Shown in pieces: positions 1 through 6,317 of a stretch of DNA of 17,560 nucleotides. Below the pieces are notes generated by a model, which saw nothing but the letters and a program-made list of their open reading frames with translations, was not told where the DNA came from and made no database searches. A program made the translations under genes and the position numbers. The stretch is from Candidatus Dojkabacteria bacterium. Lineage in GTDB: Bacteria; Patescibacteriota; Dojkabacteria; J137. Numbering within the stretch: position 1 is the first letter of the stretch; each line of letters opens with the position of its first letter. Where the stretch lies: assembly GCA_020429545.1 (NCBI GenBank), contig JAGQLF010000018.1:1-17560 (forward strand). The letters are read 5' to 3'.

Positions 1-10
1 AGACAAAATG

Positions 11-38
11 GTATTGAACAAAAATTTTTGTTCAATAC
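11..38 (-). terminator. 28-bp perfect palindrome after rpsI, probable terminator
   Basis: GTATTGAACAAAAA is followed immediately by its exact reverse complement. In RNA this folds into a 9-bp GUAUUGAAC/GUUCAAUAC stem closed by an A/U-rich top. Read on the minus strand, it lies 35 nt after the rpsI stop and is followed by CATTTTGTCT, a short T-rich tract. That fits an intrinsic terminator for the ribosomal operon. The stem is AT-rich and symmetric, so it could also terminate from the other side or be a protein-binding palindrome. Confidence 0.55.
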
Positions 39-73
39 AAAGATAATAATTCTGGGGAATTTGAAAAAAATTC

Positions 74-469
74 TTAACGTTTTGAGAACTGTTCTCTTTT
101 TCTTGCTTTTCGTAGACCAGTTTTCTTTCTCTCAACCATTCTTGGATCTCTAGTCATTAGTCCAGCTTTCTTTAATGCTGATTTCTTGTCTGGATCCATT
201 TTAACAATTGATCTTGAAAGTCCTAATCTAATTGCATCTAATTGACCTGAAACTCCACCACCTTGTGCAACAATAGTGAAATAGAATTTTTTTGGATCTA
301 GCTCTGCTACAACAAATGGCTCTAAAACCCTAGTTTGATCAACTTTACTTGGATAAACTTCTTCAAAAGATTTCTTGTTTACTTCAGATTTCCCAGCACC
401 TTCAAATAATCTTACAGTCGCTGTTGATGTTTTTCTTCTTCCTAATGAGTAATAATACTTATCTGCCAT
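74..469 (-). CDS. rpsI: 30S ribosomal protein S9 (uS9)
   Basis: This 131-residue protein is close to the usual S9 length. The family signature GGGVSGQLDAIRLGLSR lies at about residues 70-86, and the protein ends in REQFSKR, the conserved basic tail that reaches the P-site tRNA in known ribosomes. The N-terminal YYYSLGRRKTSTATVRL block is also typical. It is the last gene of the minus-strand operon, 10 bp after rplM; the rplM-rpsI pair is a standard module. The only ATG giving a full N-terminus is used. It is preceded by A/T-rich sequence with no Shine-Dalgarno motif. Confidence 0.97.
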   Translation of the reverse strand: MADKYYYSLGRRKTSTATVRLFEGAGKSEVNKKSFEEVYPSKVDQTRVLEPFVVAELDPKKFYFTIVAQGGGVSGQLDAIRLGLSRSIVKMDPDKKSALKKAGLMTRDPRMVERKKTGLRKARKREQFSKR

Positions 470-479
470 GTTTTTATAA

Positions 480-923
480 TTATAATTTATATGAACTCAA
501 ATCTATTGTAATTGGTTGTTGTGCTGTATGAGGGTGCTCTGATCCTTCATACACCTTAAGATTTGTAAAAATCATACTTCCTCTTTTATTTTTTGGAAGC
601 ATTCCTTTAATTGCATTCTCTAAAGGGAATGTTTTATTTTTTTCAAACTTTTCTTCAAGACTTATAAATGTTAGTCCACCTGGAAATCCAGAATATGATT
701 TATAGAACTTTGAGAATCCTCTCTTAGGTGTAAAGTCTATTTTATCAGCATTAATTACTATCACTTTTGATTTTGGATCTAGATTGCTTCTTACTTTTGG
801 ATCATTTTTTCCTAAAAGCAATTCTGAAGTAATAGATGCAACTCTTCCAATTCTTTGACCTGCAGCATCAACTACATACCATTTTTCTTGTATTTCGTTT
901 TGACTTATTGTTCTTGGTTTCAT
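480..923 (-). CDS. rplM: 50S ribosomal protein L13 (uL13)
   Basis: This 147-residue protein has L13 hallmarks. It starts with a WYVVDAAGQRIGRVAS-type block (about residues 15-30), has the GFPGG motif (79-83) of the family's GxPGG segment, and ends with HPHTAQQP (130-137). L13 binds 23S rRNA early in large-subunit assembly. It sits between rplQ (20 bp upstream) and rpsI (10 bp downstream), in the usual order. Length is a few residues above the common 142. No Shine-Dalgarno motif precedes the ATG. Confidence 0.97.
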   Translation of the reverse strand: MKPRTISQNEIQEKWYVVDAAGQRIGRVASITSELLLGKNDPKVRSNLDPKSKVIVINADKIDFTPKRGFSKFYKSYSGFPGGLTFISLEEKFEKNKTFPLENAIKGMLPKNKRGSMIFTNLKVYEGSEHPHTAQQPITIDLSSYKL

Positions 924-943
924 AGTTCTAACTAATTATTTTA

Positions 944-1471
944 TTATTTTGAATTTCTTCTAACTTCTCTTTTTTTAGTAGATACATTTGCTCTAGAGCT
1001 TGTTACATTCTCAACAGCTTTAGATATTCTTCCTCTAACTCCTTTTTCTTCTTTGACCTCATCTCTTTCTTCTAGCATTTTCTTTAGTCTAGATTTCTTT
1101 TCTTTAATCTCTGTATTAACTAACATTACGTAAGCCTGTTCTGCGTTATCTCCCTTTCTTGGTAGAGTTTTAATTACTCTTGTATAACCTGAATTTCTAT
1201 CAGAAAGTTTGTCTGACACAACTTGTCCAAGTCTATCAAAAGCTCTTTTATTTTCAGCAAAGAAAGACATTACGATTTGATTACTCTTTCTTGTATCTTT
1301 TTTAAATGTAGTAACCAACTTATCAAATTCTTTCTTCAAAACTTTAGCTTTCTTTGGAGTTGTTTTAATTCTCCCATTTCTAATCAACTCTATTACTAAA
1401 GATCTAACTAAAGCTTTCTTGTGTGAAGCTGTCTTTCCTTGTATTTTGAATTTTTTTCTATTACTGTACAT
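944..1471 (-). CDS. rplQ: 50S ribosomal protein L17 (bL17) with long C-terminal tail
   Basis: The L17 core covers residues 1-119. It includes the N-terminal basic block, TASHKKALVRSLVIELI (14-30) and DRNSGYTRVIKTLPRKGD (91-108), which matches the family's DRxGGYTRI..RxGD region. Bacterial L17 usually stops near 116-127 residues. This one continues for about 55 more, rich in Lys, Arg, Glu and Ser, which looks disordered or helical and may wrap on rRNA. Its place directly after rpoA is the canonical order. The gene lies 23 bp after rpoA and no Shine-Dalgarno motif is visible. Confidence 0.96.
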   Translation of the reverse strand: MYSNRKKFKIQGKTASHKKALVRSLVIELIRNGRIKTTPKKAKVLKKEFDKLVTTFKKDTRKSNQIVMSFFAENKRAFDRLGQVVSDKLSDRNSGYTRVIKTLPRKGDNAEQAYVMLVNTEIKEKKSRLKKMLEERDEVKEEKGVRGRISKAVENVTSSRANVSTKKREVRRNSK

Positions 1472-1494
1472 ATTCTTTTATTACTAACCTAGGA

Positions 1495-2460
1495 TTATAT
1501 CAGATTAATACCGTTTTTCTTTAATACTTTGAATAATTCTTCTAGAGATTTTTCTCCCATTCCTCTAATATTTGCTGCCTCTTCCTCTGTAAATCCTTCA
1601 AGTTTTCTTAGATCATCAAACCCTGCTCTCAATAATGCATTTGTTAGTCTTGTTGAAAGATTTAGATCTGCAACTAGTATTGGTGATGCTTCTGTATCTT
1701 CTTCTTCTGTCACCTCTTCCTCTGTTGATTCTGTTGGTAATGTTGTAATTACTTTACCTGATATCATGTCTTTAGTTTCTTTAACAAAATTAGCAGCCAT
1801 TTCATCAAGAATATTTGATGCAATGTTTAGAGCATCTGATGGTGTTAGCGAACCGTTTGTTTTTACAAAAAGATTCAATTGATCAAGATCAGTTTGTTGA
1901 CCCACTCTAGTTGGTACAACTTCAATTCTTACTAATTTAACAGGAGAAAAAATAGCATCAACAGGTAACATTCCTATTTCTGCTCTTACATTCTCATCTG
2001 GAAGTCTATATCCTACACCTCTCTCAACTCTGATTTCCATATCTAGTTTTGTTTTTTCATCAGTAATTTTAGTAATAACATAATCTTTATTTACTACTTC
2101 AATATCTGAATTTTTTTCGATATCTGATGCTTTTACCTCTACAACTCCTTTTTTAGCCCCTTGAGACTTTAAATTTAATGTTACAGGTTCTTCTGTCTTT
2201 GTTAAAAATACTACATTCTTTAGTGATAACAACACATTTAGAATGTCATCGCTAATTCCAGAAAGTGTTGAATATTCATGTTGTACTCCGTTAATTTTTA
2301 CAGCTGTTATTGCTGCTCCTGGAATAGATGAAGTTAAAACTCTTTTTAGAGTATTTCCAAGTGTATGGCCATATCCTGTTGGAAGTGGACCAATCTCGAA
2401 TACTGCAGAATCATCCTTTTCTTCAGTTTTTTTGATTGTAAATTCGCTTAATGAAATCAT
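1495..2460 (-). CDS. rpoA: DNA-directed RNA polymerase subunit alpha
   Basis: This 321-residue protein has both alpha domains. Residues 1-235 are the dimerisation/assembly domain, with the GYGHTLGNTLKRVLTSSIPGAA-type segment at about 29-50 split by the usual Gly residues. An acidic Glu/Thr-rich linker spans about 243-258. The C-terminal domain (262-321) keeps the residues that contact UP-element DNA in E. coli: R271 and N274 match R265 and N268, and MGEKSLEEL (301-309) matches the second helix-hairpin contact. UP-element recognition and activator contacts are therefore likely intact. It lies between rpsD and rplQ, the classical alpha-operon order. Confidence 0.98.
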   Translation of the reverse strand: MISLSEFTIKKTEEKDDSAVFEIGPLPTGYGHTLGNTLKRVLTSSIPGAAITAVKINGVQHEYSTLSGISDDILNVLLSLKNVVFLTKTEEPVTLNLKSQGAKKGVVEVKASDIEKNSDIEVVNKDYVITKITDEKTKLDMEIRVERGVGYRLPDENVRAEIGMLPVDAIFSPVKLVRIEVVPTRVGQQTDLDQLNLFVKTNGSLTPSDALNIASNILDEMAANFVKETKDMISGKVITTLPTESTEEEVTEEEDTEASPILVADLNLSTRLTNALLRAGFDDLRKLEGFTEEEAANIRGMGEKSLEELFKVLKKNGINLI

Positions 2461-2484
2461 AGGTGCAGTGTATAAATATAAAAA

Positions 2485-3081
2485 TTAACGTGAATAAAGC
2501 TCAATAATAAGCCTTTCTTTTATTGTTTGATCCATTTCATCTCGAGTTGGCTCAGCAACAACTGTTCCGCCTTTAGCTCCTTTCTTTAGCCATGATGGTA
2601 CTTTTACAGCTTTAGTTAAAGATTCCATTTCAGAAACTATTGGTGATTTAGAGAATTTATCTGATAATTTAACCTCATCGCTTGCTGTAAGTGTTGTTGA
2701 AGGTATATTGTGTTTCTTACCATTTAACATTACGTGACCATGGGTAACAAATTGTCTTGCCTGTGTTCTTGTTTGTGCTAAACCTAATCTGTAAATAACA
2801 TTATCAATTCTTAACTCTAATAATTGTAATAATCTTGTACTGGTATTACCTTCTGCTTTATTAGCAAGCTTATAGAATCTTCTAAATTGAGCCTCAGTCA
2901 TTCCATACATTCTTTTTACTTTTTGCTTTTCTCTAAACTGAATAGCGTAATCAGATGGTCTTTTTTTCAAAATAGGAAACTGACCTGGCAATGTAGGTCT
3001 TTTCTTCCACTTCTCAGAAGCACCAAGAACTGTAGCGTTCTCTCTTCTGTTAATTCTCCATTTTGGTCCTGTATATCTCAT
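2485..3081 (-). CDS. rpsD: 30S ribosomal protein S4 (uS4)
   Basis: This 198-residue protein starts MRYTGPKWRINRRE, like uS4 (RYTGP..), and carries the S4 RNA-binding domain at about residues 89-150, with LELRIDNVIYRLGLAQTR and VTHGHVMLNGKKHNIPS features split across 89-128. uS4 is a primary 16S rRNA binder that organises the 5' domain. It has no cysteines near the N-terminus, so it belongs to the zinc-free form of the family. In many bacteria S4 represses the alpha operon by binding its mRNA; I see no clear homologue of that E. coli pseudoknot here. It lies 21 bp after rpsK. Confidence 0.97.
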   Translation of the reverse strand: MRYTGPKWRINRRENATVLGASEKWKKRPTLPGQFPILKKRPSDYAIQFREKQKVKRMYGMTEAQFRRFYKLANKAEGNTSTRLLQLLELRIDNVIYRLGLAQTRTQARQFVTHGHVMLNGKKHNIPSTTLTASDEVKLSDKFSKSPIVSEMESLTKAVKVPSWLKKGAKGGTVVAEPTRDEMDQTIKERLIIELYSR

Positions 3082-3102
3082 TTATTTATTTTATTAATAA
3101 TA

Positions 3103-3510
3103 TTAATTCTTTGGTGCTCTTCTTGGCTTACATCCTCCGTGTGGGATTGGTGTAAAGTCAGCTAGAGAAGTAATTTTTAGACCTGCTGACCTAACTCCTT
3201 TAACAGCTGCTTGTCTTCCAATTCCAATTCCTTTAACAATAACTTCAGCTTCCTGAGCTCCTAATTCTATTGCTTTTGCACTTGCATCCTCTCCTGCTTT
3301 TGTTGCCGCATATGCTGTACTTTTCTTACTTCCTTTAAATCCTATTGCTCCACAACTACTTGCGGAAATTGTATTTCCGTTATAATCAGTAACATTCACC
3401 AATGTATTATTATAAGAAGCATTAATTCTAACTAATACCTTTGACGGTGCTGTTTTCTTTTTCTTCTTTTTTACTACTTTTGTTGTTTTTGTTGCTTTTG
3501 CTGCTGCCAT
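3103..3510 (-). CDS. rpsK: 30S ribosomal protein S11 (uS11), HNG motif changed to HGG
   Basis: This 135-residue uS11 has a Lys-rich N-terminus (KKKKKK near residues 14-19) and the core NASYNNTLVNVTDYNGN. It also has GFKGSKKSTAYAA and a C-terminal TPIPHGGCKPRRAPKN. uS11 lines the mRNA exit region of the 30S platform. The near-universal bacterial ending is TPIPHNGC, where the Asn is converted to isoaspartate in E. coli. Here the codon at 3136-3138 is GGA (Gly), so that modification cannot form. The gene is followed by rpsD 21 bp downstream. It is separated from rpsM by a 114-bp gap filled by a palindromic repeat. Confidence 0.97.
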   Translation of the reverse strand: MAAAKATKTTKVVKKKKKKTAPSKVLVRINASYNNTLVNVTDYNGNTISASSCGAIGFKGSKKSTAYAATKAGEDASAKAIELGAQEAEVIVKGIGIGRQAAVKGVRSAGLKITSLADFTPIPHGGCKPRRAPKN

Positions 3511-3514
3511 GTTT

Positions 3515-3627
3515 AAGCTTTTAGCTATTAGCTTCTTGCTGTTAGCTTTTTATTTAAATTATTACTATTTTTCTATATTTAATATCAAAGTATTTTCTAA
3601 ATGCTAATCGCTAAGTGCCAAAAGCTA
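3515..3627. repeat. Palindromic intergenic repeat, copy 1 (rpsM-rpsK gap)
   Basis: The left part carries TTTAGCTATTAGCT (3520-3533) and TTAGCTTTTTAT (3542-3553). The right part, 3602-3627, is built from GCTAAT/GCTAA/AAAAGCTA units. The two ends are imperfect inverted repeats of each other around an AT-rich centre. A second copy lies at 4005-4098: both left blocks are identical there, and the right 26 nt match at 23 positions. The right arm runs into the rpsM stop codon, with CTA at 3625-3627 read as TAG on the minus strand. Confidence 0.8.
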
Positions 3628-4002
3628 TTTAGTTACTTTTTTAAGTCCTCCAACAGCTATTGATCTACCTTTTCTTGTTCTAGAGTTTCCTCTTGTATTT
3701 TGACCTCTAACAGGAAGACCTGCTTTGTGTCTTAGACCTCTATAGCTTTTAATATCTTTTAATCTCTTAATATTTTGGAAAACTTTTTGTTTAACATTAC
3801 CTTCTGTTGGTACGTTTTTGTCGATATATTCGTATAATCTTTTTAATTCTGCATCATCAAGATCTTTTACTCTTTTATCTGGGCTAATATTTGTAGCACT
3901 TAGAATAGTCTGTGATGTTTTTAATCCTATTCCATGAATATATGTAAGAGCTATTTCTACTCTTTTTTCATTTGGTATTTCTACTCCAACAATTCTTGCC
4001 AT
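3625..4002 (-). CDS. rpsM: 30S ribosomal protein S13 (uS13)
   Basis: From the ATG at 4002 this is a 125-residue uS13 beginning MARIVGVEIP, as expected for the family. It contains the YIHGIGLKTS helix-turn motif and the signature RGLRHKAGLPVRGQNTRGNS region near residues 90-110. The tail is basic. uS13 sits in the 30S head and contacts tRNA and bridge B1. An in-frame ATG three codons earlier (4011) would add MLI, but those codons lie in the repeat element, so I prefer 4002. Both ends of the gene touch copies of the same palindromic repeat, which supplies the leader and the stop codon. Confidence 0.96.
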   Translation of the reverse strand: MARIVGVEIPNEKRVEIALTYIHGIGLKTSQTILSATNISPDKRVKDLDDAELKRLYEYIDKNVPTEGNVKQKVFQNIKRLKDIKSYRGLRHKAGLPVRGQNTRGNSRTRKGRSIAVGGLKKVTK

Positions 4003-4004
4003 TA

Positions 4005-4098
4005 TTAGCATTTAGCTATTAGCTCTTGGCTTTTAGCTTTTTATAAAATTTAAATTACTTATCTGCTGCTAATAGCTAATTGCTAAAAGCTAACAGCT
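4005..4098. repeat. Palindromic intergenic repeat, copy 2 (rpmJ-rpsM gap)
   Basis: TTTAGCTATTAGCT (4011-4024) and TTAGCTTTTTAT (4033-4044) are identical to blocks in copy 1. The right arm at 4067-4092 matches copy 1 positions 3602-3627 at 23 of 26 bases. Left and right arms are inverted relative to each other, so the RNA can fold into a long imperfect hairpin. The copy fills almost all of the gap from the rpmJ stop to the rpsM start and forms the rpsM untranslated leader. Confidence 0.8.
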
Positions 4099-4100
4099 TA

Positions 4101-4253
4101 CTACCCTTGCTTTTGTTTATGCTTAGGATTTGATTTACAGTACACGTAATAAACAGGTTTAATCTTCACTTTTCCGTTTGAAGTAACCTTTTTTCTTCTT
4201 TTTACGATGTAGCAATCTCTACATCTCTTTTTTACACTTGCTCTTGCTTTCAT
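4101..4253 (-). CDS. rpmJ: 50S ribosomal protein L36 (bL36), enlarged loop
   Basis: The translated protein is 50 residues. It starts [20 protein letters not shown] and ends [12 protein letters not shown], both clear bL36 ends. The zinc-ribbon ligands of the family are present: C11, C14, C39 and H45. Common bL36 is 37-38 residues, so about 12 residues are added between the second and third ligands (about 21-36, [16 protein letters not shown]). bL36 binds 23S rRNA near the factor-binding region. It follows infA by 62 bp and ends at a TAG next to the palindromic repeat. It is too short for most gene callers' default cut-offs. Confidence 0.95.
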   Translation of the reverse strand: MKARASVKKRCRDCYIVKRRKKVTSNGKVKIKPVYYVYCKSNPKHKQKQG

Positions 4254-4315
4254 GTACTTATTTTAAGACTATGATTTATAACAAATTTTTCTTAATGCGT
4301 AAATATATATTCCTA

Positions 4316-4612
4316 TTATTTTTTAGGTCTTCGTGGAGGCTGACCCATAGCTCTTTTTGTAAGTCTATAGGTTATTCTCCCTTGGTTTATATCGTATAGA
4401 GAAATTTCTACCCTAACCTGATCCCCTTTTGTCAACTGAATATAGTTTGTTCTCATTTTACCTGATACATAGCACTTTACATCGTGCTGAATACCATTGT
4501 AATCAATTCGAACCATATACTCCAATCCTGGTAGTATATCAATTACTTCACCTTCTACTGTAACACTTTCAGTCATTAGTTCACTTGAATTCTTTACGTT
4601 AGGCATGTACAA
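4316..4612 (-). CDS. infA: Translation initiation factor IF-1
   Basis: This is an OB-fold protein with the IF-1 signature SGKMRTNYIQLTKGDQV (about residues 50-66) and the YDINQGRITYR ending of the fold (73-83). IF-1 binds the 30S A site during initiation. From the first ATG it is 98 residues against about 72 for the family. A basic tail, KRAMGQPPRRPKK, extends the C-terminus, and the N-terminus may be over-long. Alternative starts are Met3 (4606) and Met13 (4576); Met13 gives the family-like N-terminus. I keep the first ATG because the predicted transcription start is only about 14 nt upstream of it. Confidence 0.93.
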   Translation of the reverse strand: MYMPNVKNSSELMTESVTVEGEVIDILPGLEYMVRIDYNGIQHDVKCYVSGKMRTNYIQLTKGDQVRVEISLYDINQGRITYRLTKRAMGQPPRRPKK

Positions 4613-4621
4613 ACTTAATAT

Positions 4622-4661
4622 TTACGTTCGTAATTTTAGCAAAAAGTAACCGTTTGATCAA
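4622..4661 (-). promoter_or_regulatory. Sigma70-type promoter of the infA-rpsI operon
   Basis: On the minus strand, TTGATC (-35, 4661-4656) and TAAAAT (-10, 4638-4633) are separated by 17 bp. A TGC directly before the -10 forms an extended -10. The predicted start is near 4626, about 14 nt before the first infA ATG. TTACG/CGTAA inverted arms (4622-4633) lie over the start region and could be an operator. Confidence 0.65.
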
Positions 4662-4674
4662 TACTATAATAATA

Positions 4675-5442
4675 TTAAGGTAATCTTTTATCTAATTTCT
4701 TCACTTCTTCCCGTTTTCTTAATAAAGATGCACCCAAAACAAGTAAGAATATTCCAAATAACATTGGAACAAACTGTGGAATATAGTCTCCTATAGCTGT
4801 GTCTGGTATGGAAGGCGTTACTGGAGTGCCTGGAGTTGTTGGTGTCGTAGGAGTTGTTGGTGTTGTTGGTGTTCCTGGGTCAACCACCGTATCAGATTGA
4901 ATGGTCATTGACACTTCATTTCCGGTATAAGACAAACCTACCCCTGCTTCTCTAATTAGTTGTGTTGATTCTTCTCCCTCAGAAATTACTCTTACTGCAG
5001 TTAGTCCTGGAGCTTGAGCTTGCAGCTGAAATTCAATTACATTTCTATTAAGTGACAATTGCTCTTCGGATACAGCAATTACTCTTATACGCCCGAGTGA
5101 AGATACTGTATTATCTTCTTCTTGAGATTCAATAACAAAAACAGGATCAACTAATGTTACCTGTGTACCTTCTGACTCTGTATCTGTATCAATTACCGTG
5201 AATTTTGTAGCATCAAAGTCAATTGTTAATCTATATTCAGATATTGGAGTTCCATTTGTATTGATAGAAATTGTGACGTTTACTATATCGCCAACTTCGA
5301 CATTTGTATTATCTGCACTTATCAAAACACTTCCTGCTTGACTAGAGTTAGTACCTGTGTCGATTGGACCAAATGTTGGCTGAGACAGTGCATCTACAGC
5401 CTGTGCACTTATTTTCGGTATAATTAACTCTTTAATATCCAT
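4675..5442 (-). CDS. Cohesin-like domain protein with Pro/Thr linker and C-terminal membrane anchor
   Basis: This is a 255-residue protein. Residues 38-182 look like a cohesin-type beta sandwich: SVLISADNTNVEVGDIVNVTISINTNG, then EYRLTIDFDATKFTV, then a GRIRVIAVS strand and a late GLTAVRV strand. A Pro/Thr linker of repeated PTT units covers about 188-210. A hydrophobic segment follows at 222-241, then RKREEVKK and a basic tail, giving an outside-in anchor. IPDTA (212-216) before the hydrophobic segment resembles a sortase LPxT motif. No hydrophobic signal peptide is visible at the N-terminus, although SAQA near 12-15 looks like a cleavage site, and an in-frame TGA lies seven codons before the ATG. 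It probably acts at the cell surface; the partner is unknown. It is divergent from the glycosyltransferase operon. Confidence 0.75.
   Translation of the reverse strand: MDIKELIIPKISAQAVDALSQPTFGPIDTGTNSSQAGSVLISADNTNVEVGDIVNVTISINTNGTPISEYRLTIDFDATKFTVIDTDTESEGTQVTLVDPVFVIESQEEDNTVSSLGRIRVIAVSEEQLSLNRNVIEFQLQAQAPGLTAVRVISEGEESTQLIREAGVGLSYTGNEVSMTIQSDTVVDPGTPTTPTTPTTPTTPGTPVTPSIPDTAIGDYIPQFVPMLFGIFLLVLGASLLRKREEVKKLDKRLP
4829..4880. repeat. Tandem Pro/Thr-codon repeat in the linker
   Basis: Repeated GGTGTTGTT/GGAGTTGTT-type 9-mers on the plus strand encode (Pro-Thr-Thr)n on the minus strand. Such short repeats commonly vary in copy number by slippage; the unit is a multiple of three, so changes keep the frame. 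Confidence 0.75.
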
Positions 5443-5504
5443 AAAAACTATACAAATTGGTCAATATAGTTCATGATATAGTGTAATTAATTCATATACA
5501 AGCC
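5443..5504. promoter_or_regulatory. Divergent intergenic region between cohesin-like gene and GT operon
   Basis: These 62 bp separate two start codons facing away from each other, so both promoters must lie here or inside the genes. The sequence is AT-rich. TTGGTC (5457-5462) with TGTAAT (5482-5487) is a weak plus-strand candidate with a long 19-bp spacer. A direct repeat ATATAG occurs at 5464-5469 and 5476-5481. No convincing minus-strand promoter is seen. Confidence 0.3.
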
Positions 5505-6317
5505 ATGAATATTGTTAAACCTAATATATCTGTTGTTGTTGTTACCTGGAATAGTGAGAAGGATATTAGCGATTGTCTTACATCTATTAATAATCAGACA
5601 TATAAAAATATTGATAAAGTTATTGTTGTCGACAACCTTTCTTCCGACTCAACGGTAAAAGTAATTAAAGAAAATTTTCCCGAGATTGAGCTTATAGAAT
5701 CAGAACAGAATACTTATTTCACTGGAGGACATAACATAGGGATTCACCATGCAATAAAAAAATATAATTCGGATTACATTGCAATACTAAACCCAGATAC
5801 TTTTGTTATGCCTGACTGGATTGAAACCATGGTAAAAAACACAATTAAAGATGATAAAATTGGAATTTCGGGTTCAAAAGTAAAATTTTGGCATAACGAA
5901 AATGAAGGAAAGATAAATTCTGCAGGGTTAGTATATGATGGGTTTATGCAAGCATATGACAATGGGTTTATGGATGATGATAATGGACAATATGACTATA
6001 TAAAAGAAGTGGACGCTGTAACTGGATGCTGTATGCTACTTAAAAAAGAAATGATTGTTGAGATAGGTGCATTTTGGGAACCTTTAAAGATGTATCTTGA
6101 AGATTTAGAATTTTGTATTAGAGCAAAAAAGAAAGGATGGAAAATACTGTATGTAGGATCCACGCACGTTGGACATAAGTGGATGCAATCTACTAGCAAG
6201 AATAAGAAGATAAAACTTGATAGGTGGAAAAACAGAAACTGGTTTTTAATTGCAACTAGGCACTATAATCTAAGAAAGAAATTAGCAGTTTATAAAAATT
6301 TATTATTGAATGCATAA
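5505..6317 (+). CDS. GT2-family glycosyltransferase (rhamnosyltransferase-like)
   Basis: This is a 270-residue GT-A enzyme. It has SVVVVTWNS (9-17), the nucleotide-sugar site VVDNLSSDST (41-50), and FTGGHNIGI (72-80). A metal-site motif NPDT (96-99), where DxD is usual, is followed by TGCCMLLKKE (173-182) and EDLEFCIR (199-206). These features match the GT2 subgroup that includes rhamnosyltransferases of O-antigen and rhamnan assembly. The donor and acceptor sugars cannot be read from sequence. No membrane segment is present, so it should act at the cytoplasmic face. It is first in a plus-strand operon and its TAA shares one base with the next ATG. Confidence 0.9.
   Translation: MNIVKPNISVVVVTWNSEKDISDCLTSINNQTYKNIDKVIVVDNLSSDSTVKVIKENFPEIELIESEQNTYFTGGHNIGIHHAIKKYNSDYIAILNPDTFVMPDWIETMVKNTIKDDKIGISGSKVKFWHNENEGKINSAGLVYDGFMQAYDNGFMDDDNGQYDYIKEVDAVTGCCMLLKKEMIVEIGAFWEPLKMYLEDLEFCIRAKKKGWKILYVGSTHVGHKWMQSTSKNKKIKLDRWKNRNWFLIATRHYNLRKKLAVYKNLLLNA

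Noticed and set aside
1529..1882. Plus-strand open frame opposite rpoA
   Set aside because: It is a shadow of the rpoA coding strand, which has strong family evidence.
3513..4100. CRISPR array
   Set aside because: There are only two copies with palindromic arms and a gene between them, and no regular short repeat-spacer pattern.
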